This document shows, in pieces, positions 54,421 to 57,745 of a DNA stretch of 57,745 nt. Source of the DNA: an uncultured Acidobacteriaceae bacterium (GTDB taxonomy: Bacteria; Acidobacteriota; Terriglobia; Terriglobales; Acidobacteriaceae); the NCBI GenBank assembly GCA_903911925.1, contig CAIWFH010000186.1, positions 1 through 57,745 of the forward strand, written 5' to 3'. The notes below the pieces were generated by a model, which did not search any database, was not told where the DNA came from, and worked only from the letters and a program-made list of their open reading frames with translations. The position numbers were made by a program, and so were the translations under genes. Each line of letters starts with the position of its first letter. The stretch's first letter is position 1.

Positions 54421-54465
54421 GTGCCCCATCCTCGTAAGTTTTTCTTTCGCAAGGGTGGGAGTCCA
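54421..54465. repeat. Palindromic repeat, GTGCCCCA type
   Basis: GTGCCCCATCCTCG, a T-rich loop and AAGGGTGGGAGTCCACCACA match the element at 42820-42870 in sequence, and that at 46371-46407 in layout. It lies after the second orphan permease. Confidence 0.7.
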
Positions 54466-54504
54466 CCACAGTCAATCGACCCCGTTTCTGATGTGTGTCT
54501 CTAA

Positions 54505-54555
54505 GACCCCAGTCCCTAAGTCCCTGGTCCCTACGTCCCTAAGTCCCCAACCCCA
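54505..54555 (+). repeat. Short tandem repeats of TCCCTA(A/C)G type
   Basis: About five units of 8-10 bases (GTCCCTAA, GTCCCTGG, TCCCTACG, TCCCTAAG, TCCCC) run in a C-rich tract. They vary between copies, as in slippage-prone DNA. No coding role is visible. Confidence 0.7.
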
Positions 54556-54957
54556 CCCTTACGCAATACCCCGTGCCCCTAACCCACACGCCTTCTAACA
54601 CTTGGCGTTGCCGATTATTACCCCCTCATGGAGCACACTGGAAATGAGAAACAATGCGTTGGGCTTCATGCTGTGCAGGTGTCCGCCCAAGTTATCTCTT
54701 TTCAGGAATTTAGCTTCCAGGTTCCTGAAAACAAAAGGATTATGGTGGAATGCTGTCCCCAGCGCATTGAAAATAAACAACTTGCCTCAAACGCACCACG
54801 TGGGAGGGGGGAGGCACTGTCACCGCGCAATAGCGCGGTAAGCCGCTATCCGGTCGCATAATCGGTTCAAGCAATACAATCGAACGTCGCCTCCCAGGCA
54901 TACCTCCACTCGATTCAGGTTCCAATTACGGTCCCCAGGCCAATAAATTCAACGGAT

Positions 54958-54995
54958 TGTGACACGAGTCACAGCGCGGGGTGAATGATGTCACT
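54958..54995. promoter_or_regulatory. Tandem Crp-type operators before usp
   Basis: TGTGACACGAGTCACA (54958-54973) matches the Crp consensus TGTGA-N6-TCACA at all ten defined bases. GGTGAATGATGTCACT (54980-54995) matches eight of ten. Their centres are 22 bases apart, two turns of the helix, so two dimers would bind the same face. They lie 83-120 bases before ATG 55078. Two Crp-type proteins are encoded downstream, so autoregulation is plausible. Confidence 0.65.
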
Positions 54996-55077
54996 GCCTG
55001 TCTATTTGGCGGAGGCGCAGACTCGAAATCCAATGGGATAAAAATGCAGGCGCTTCCCCAGGCGTCCGGAGGAAAAC

Positions 55078-55980
55078 ATGAGCTTCGCAACCGGCCTGAA
55101 AACCATTGTTGTCGCTACTGACCTGGAAGGCCGGTCGGAAGCAGCCCTCGAATATGCCCGTAAACTGGCTGGCGCCTACGGCTCGCGCATCGTGCTGGCC
55201 CATGGCCTTGACCCGGTGGAGTACGCCGCCGTTGACGCGGTCCCTGGCAAGATCCTGCAAGGGCTTACCGAGCAGGCAAGGGAAGCGCTGGACAAACTGG
55301 CCGGCGACCTCATGCGGGAAGGCATCCACAGCCACTCCGAGGTCCGTCAGGGCGCTGTCGCACAAATGCTGGTGGATGTGGCCCGGCAATATGAGGCCGG
55401 ACTGATCGTGATCGGGACCAAGGGAATCCAGGGCGCCGGCGCCGTGGTTGTGGGCGCCGTGGCCGAGCAACTGGTGCGCCTGGCCTCATGCCCCGTGCTG
55501 GCGGTAGCCGCCGACTGGAATGCCGGCCCGTTCCGTCCCACCCCCGGCGGGCCCGTGATGCTGGCCATGGATCGTAATGACTCCATGCCCGCAGCTGTTG
55601 CCACGGCCCATTCGCTGGCGCAGATGTTTCAACGTCCGCTGCTTGTGGTTCACGCGCGCACCCCCGCTGAGGCTTCGGCCTTTCTTAACCCCGCCGCAGC
55701 CACGCTTGAAGAGTTTGGCATTAAGCCCGGCGGCCAATTCCCTGTTCGGTTCATCGTGAAAGACGGCAACCCGGCAGACGCAATTGTCGCGGCCATCGAG
55801 CAGCATCGCCCCAGCATGCTGGTTGCCGGCGTAAAGCGCGCCAGCCATTCCGCAGGCCCGCATGGAACCGCATTTGCCCTGCTCGCCCGTTCGCGCGTGC
55901 CCGTTTTGTGTGTTCCGCCAGAACCGGTGCCCGCCGTACAGGAGCGGCAGGAAGCTTGTACCCCACAGGGAGCCCGCTAG
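55078..55980 (+). CDS. Universal stress protein, two UspA domains
   Basis: A 300-residue cytoplasmic protein of two tandem UspA domains. The first has 'KTIVVATDLEGRSEAALEYA' and ends 'LVRLASCPVLAVAAD', and 'GLIVIGTKGIQGAGAVVVGA' replaces the usual GxxGxxxxxxGS ATP loop. The second has 'VMLAMDRNDSMPAAVATAHS' and 'VPVLCVPPEPVP', but its loop 'SMLVAGVKRASHSAGPHGT' is poor, so ATP binding there is doubtful. The role of such tandem proteins is stress survival. GGAGG lies well placed before the ATG. The tandem Crp-type sites upstream probably control this gene and those after it. Confidence 0.92.
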   Translation: MSFATGLKTIVVATDLEGRSEAALEYARKLAGAYGSRIVLAHGLDPVEYAAVDAVPGKILQGLTEQAREALDKLAGDLMREGIHSHSEVRQGAVAQMLVDVARQYEAGLIVIGTKGIQGAGAVVVGAVAEQLVRLASCPVLAVAADWNAGPFRPTPGGPVMLAMDRNDSMPAAVATAHSLAQMFQRPLLVVHARTPAEASAFLNPAAATLEEFGIKPGGQFPVRFIVKDGNPADAIVAAIEQHRPSMLVAGVKRASHSAGPHGTAFALLARSRVPVLCVPPEPVPAVQERQEACTPQGAR

Positions 55981-56237
55981 CGCGAACTGCGCAAGAGGAG
56001 AAGTAGCTTTACTGACTTTTCGCGAAATGGGACCGCAAGGAGAGATCCAGCCATCCCGTTTCAGTTGTTGATTTTTTTGATTCGGTTGCTGTCTTGAGCG
56101 ATTTGCCGCTTATGAAACCCTCTTCAACGCAAATCGGCAGTAGTCAACACACTCGCCAGGGAAGGACCGGCAGGCGGGTCGCAGGCTCAACGCGCCGCGA
56201 CATCGGAGACCGGGCAAAATCAAAGGGAGAACGACCC

Positions 56238-56735
56238 ATGCAATCTCAGGCAAGATCCGGGCGAATGCAGGCGGTAGCGCCGCACCCGCTGGCAGAGCTG
56301 TTGGAGTGCCCTCCGGCGACCGGAAATCTGCTGAATGGCTCCACCGTGTCAATCGACTTCGTTGCCGGGGACGTCGTGTTTAGCCAATCTGAGATCTGCC
56401 GGGGCCTCTACGTGGTCATTTCGGGCCGGCTTCTTCGCAAGACGGAACGCATGCATGCTCATCTCTTGCTCGGCCCCGCGCGCACCGGGGACCTGGTTGA
56501 ATTGGCCGCTGTGCTCGGGGACGGCTGCCACACTTACACTCTGACCGCGCAAACTCCCGGATCGGCTTTGCTGCTGCCCCTCGATGCGCTGACCCTTGCA
56601 TTTCAACAATATCCACCGCTCAGGATGCACCTGCTTGAAGAACTCGCCCGCGAGGTTTCCAGGGCTTATAACGCCTGCTGCATGACTCGCACAACCAAGG
56701 CGAGAAGGCGCGGTCCTGAGGCGTTGGGGGCATAA
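56238..56735 (+). CDS. cNMP-binding domain protein lacking HTH
   Basis: A 165-residue protein consisting of one Crp-like cyclic-nucleotide-binding barrel. The strands 'NLLNGSTVSIDFVAGDVVFS', then 'CRGLYVVISGRLLRKTE' and 'TGDLVELAAVLGDGCHTYTL' follow the Crp/Fnr pattern, and a dimer-like helix 'LRMHLLEELAREVSRAYNA' comes next. There it stops: instead of the DNA-binding helix-turn-helix there is a basic tail ('TRTTKARRRGPEALGA'). It may act by pairing with a full Crp/Fnr protein such as that encoded next. The usual effector-binding Arg-Ser pair is not evident. GGGAG precedes ATG 56238; an earlier in-frame TTG (56094) adds residues without pattern. Confidence 0.8.
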   Translation: MQSQARSGRMQAVAPHPLAELLECPPATGNLLNGSTVSIDFVAGDVVFSQSEICRGLYVVISGRLLRKTERMHAHLLLGPARTGDLVELAAVLGDGCHTYTLTAQTPGSALLLPLDALTLAFQQYPPLRMHLLEELAREVSRAYNACCMTRTTKARRRGPEALGA

Positions 56736-56868
56736 AGAGGATTCGCTTTTTGCGCCAGGTAATTTCCGTCCGTCGGGCTTTCCCGCCGCACAACGGAAGT
56801 TGACAGAAAATCCCTGCCTTGCGCCCCGCCCATGTGCGCTATACTTCAAATTGCACAGCGGCAAAACC

Positions 56869-57582
56869 ATGGCAGCTTTTCATTCCCATCACCCCCCGGA
56901 AGATTGTGTTAACTGTGAGCATCGCCATCTGCGAATGTTCTGCAATCTCACACCGGAAGCGCTCCAGGATTACGACGGCATCGGCATCATGATGAGCCAT
57001 GCCCGGGGAGCGAAGCTCTTTTCTGAGGGTGACCCAGCTCGCAATGTTTTTGTCATCTGCTTTGGCCAGGTCAAAATTTCCTCCACCTCCCGCGACGGCA
57101 AAACCATGATTCTAAAGATCGCCGGGCCCGGTGACGTGATGGGCCTCAGCGCCGTCCTTGCCAACGTTCCCCATGAAGTGACTGCGGAAGCCATTGAGCC
57201 CTGCCAGGTCAAGACCGTCCGCAAGCAGGAGTTCGTCGATTTCCTCGGCCGCCACGGCATTGCCAGCATGCACGCCGCGCAGTCGCTCTCCGGCGAGTAC
57301 CTCACCGTCTTTCACGATGCCAAGCGTCTCGCGCTTTCGGGCTCCGCCGCAGGCCGCCTTGCGCGCCTTCTGCTCGATTGGGGTCGCACGGCAGCCAATG
57401 GAAAGCCTGAAATCCGTTTCACCATGGCCCTGACCCACGAAGAGATCGCCAACATGGCCGGCACCTCGCGCGAAACCGTCACCCGCCTGCTCAACCAGTT
57501 CCGCCGCGACCAGTGGATCACCATCAAGGGATCCAGCCTGACCATCGTCAAGCCCGATCAGCTTGAACGCCTCACCGCCTAG
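56869..57582 (+). CDS. Crp/Fnr-family regulator with cysteine-rich N-terminus
   Basis: A 237-residue transcription regulator. The N-terminus holds three cysteines in 'DCVNCEHRHLRMFCNLTPE', as in Fnr-type proteins whose iron-sulfur cluster senses oxygen. Further cysteines occur in 'FVICFGQVKISS' and 'IEPCQVKTV', either of which could be the fourth ligand. The sensor barrel and long helix follow, then a Crp-type HTH: 'LTHEEIANMAGTSRETVTRL' near residue 190 with the recognition helix. Members with this Cys pattern often act in oxygen or redox response. ATG 56869 is taken as the start; the frame opens earlier at 56800 without pattern. It begins 133 bases after the cNMP-domain gene. Confidence 0.9.
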   Translation: MAAFHSHHPPEDCVNCEHRHLRMFCNLTPEALQDYDGIGIMMSHARGAKLFSEGDPARNVFVICFGQVKISSTSRDGKTMILKIAGPGDVMGLSAVLANVPHEVTAEAIEPCQVKTVRKQEFVDFLGRHGIASMHAAQSLSGEYLTVFHDAKRLALSGSAAGRLARLLLDWGRTAANGKPEIRFTMALTHEEIANMAGTSRETVTRLLNQFRRDQWITIKGSSLTIVKPDQLERLTA

Positions 57583-57605
57583 AACAAATCTCCCTTTGGG
57601 GCTAA

Positions 57606-57745
57606 GAGCCTGTTTACGATCTTTATACCAGGGATGACTGGAGACTCCAAAGAGTTATATGCAGCCGGTCCTGCTGGGCAGTAATCAAGAAGGATGACGC
57701 AGAGAAAAGCCTACCCAAGCGACATCACCCTGGAGCAATTCGAGC
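57606..57745 (+). mobile_element. Left end of an IS5-like insertion sequence (cut by window)
   Basis: The sequence from GAGCCTGTTTACGATCTTT (57606) looks like a terminal inverted repeat of the IS5 group, and a transposase start follows 88 bases on. The right end and any target duplication lie outside the window. Confidence 0.55.
57694..57745 (+). CDS. IS5-family transposase, N-terminal fragment
   Basis: Seventeen codons are visible before the window ends: 'MTQRKAYPSDITLEQFE'. This N-terminus, of the form M-(S/T)-x-K-x-YPSDI-x-x-x-QFE, is characteristic of IS5-type DDE transposases with a short N-terminal DUF4096-like segment. AAGAAGG lies just before the ATG. Whether the gene is intact cannot be judged. 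Confidence 0.65.
   Translation, partial: MTQRKAYPSDITLEQFE

Larger units (their letters stand above)
54333..55077. other. Long intergenic region: repeats and Crp-type sites
   Basis: 745 bases without a supported gene; short open frames here lack ribosome sites and pattern. It contains, in order, a CCCATCCT/AGGGTGGG hairpin (54425-54459), a tract of short tandem repeats (54505-54555), a perfect hairpin ACCGCGC/GCGCGGT (54822-54839), and the tandem Crp-type sites before the stress-protein gene. Confidence 0.6.

Noticed and set aside
1..57745. CRISPR array, tRNA, rRNA or phage genes
   Set aside because: No regularly spaced repeats, cloverleaf sequences, ribosomal RNA or phage structural genes were seen on either strand.

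Overview
The window is GC-rich, gene-dense bacterial chromosome. It looks like an Acidobacteriota genome (Terriglobia / Acidobacteriaceae type). It carries two 'orphan' MacB/FtsX-type permeases of the kind expanded in acidobacteria, a pro-kumamolisin S53 protease, several secreted glycoside hydrolases, and families of palindromic intergenic repeats. The assignment rests on protein resemblance read by eye, not on a database search. No rRNA, tRNA or CRISPR array was seen.

Layout. (1) 0.2-5.7 kb: an ATP-grasp-like protein, a PilZ protein coupled to a LuxR-type regulator whose receiver lacks the phosphoacceptor Asp, a MarR/YceI pair with a palindromic operator, and an MFS carboxylate transporter. 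(2) 6.3-29.3 kb: a Wzx/Wzy-type exopolysaccharide locus. It encodes an initiating sugar-phosphate transferase with an unusual degenerate GGDEF-like N-terminus, nucleotide-sugar enzymes (Gfo/Idh/MocA dehydrogenase, AlgD-like 6-dehydrogenase, and an acetyltransferase-aminotransferase fusion), three glycosyltransferases, a secreted beta-helix protein, polymerase, flippase, two deacetylase-like proteins, a methyltransferase, a Wza-like export protein, a Wzc-like chain-length protein with a broken P-loop, and a proline-rich protein with a 17-residue tandem repeat. (3) 29.3-37.1 kb: flavin reductase, PhoU, a 1470-residue PAS-GGDEF-EAL protein, Dps and a HAD phosphatase. (4) 37.1-54.3 kb: two orphan permeases enclosing a sugar-use region (phosphotransacetylase, xylulokinase, oxidoreductase, GH20-like, S53 protease, GH3). 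(5) 55-57.6 kb: universal stress protein, a cNMP-binding protein without HTH, and a Crp/Fnr regulator, preceded by two Crp-type palindromes two helical turns apart. (6) The right edge enters an IS5-like insertion sequence.

How the parts may work together. The EPS locus has the genes for lipid-linked repeat assembly, flipping, polymerisation and export. The usual tyrosine-kinase control seems lost, because the Wzc ATP site is degenerate. The initiating enzyme instead carries a GGDEF-derived domain, and PilZ and GGDEF-EAL proteins lie nearby. This suggests, as inference only, that export is tuned by cyclic-di-GMP or another nucleotide rather than by a BY-kinase. The most notable candidates are the GGDEF-like/phosphoglycosyltransferase fusion, the pseudokinase Wzc with its coupled repeat protein, and the tandem Crp operators.
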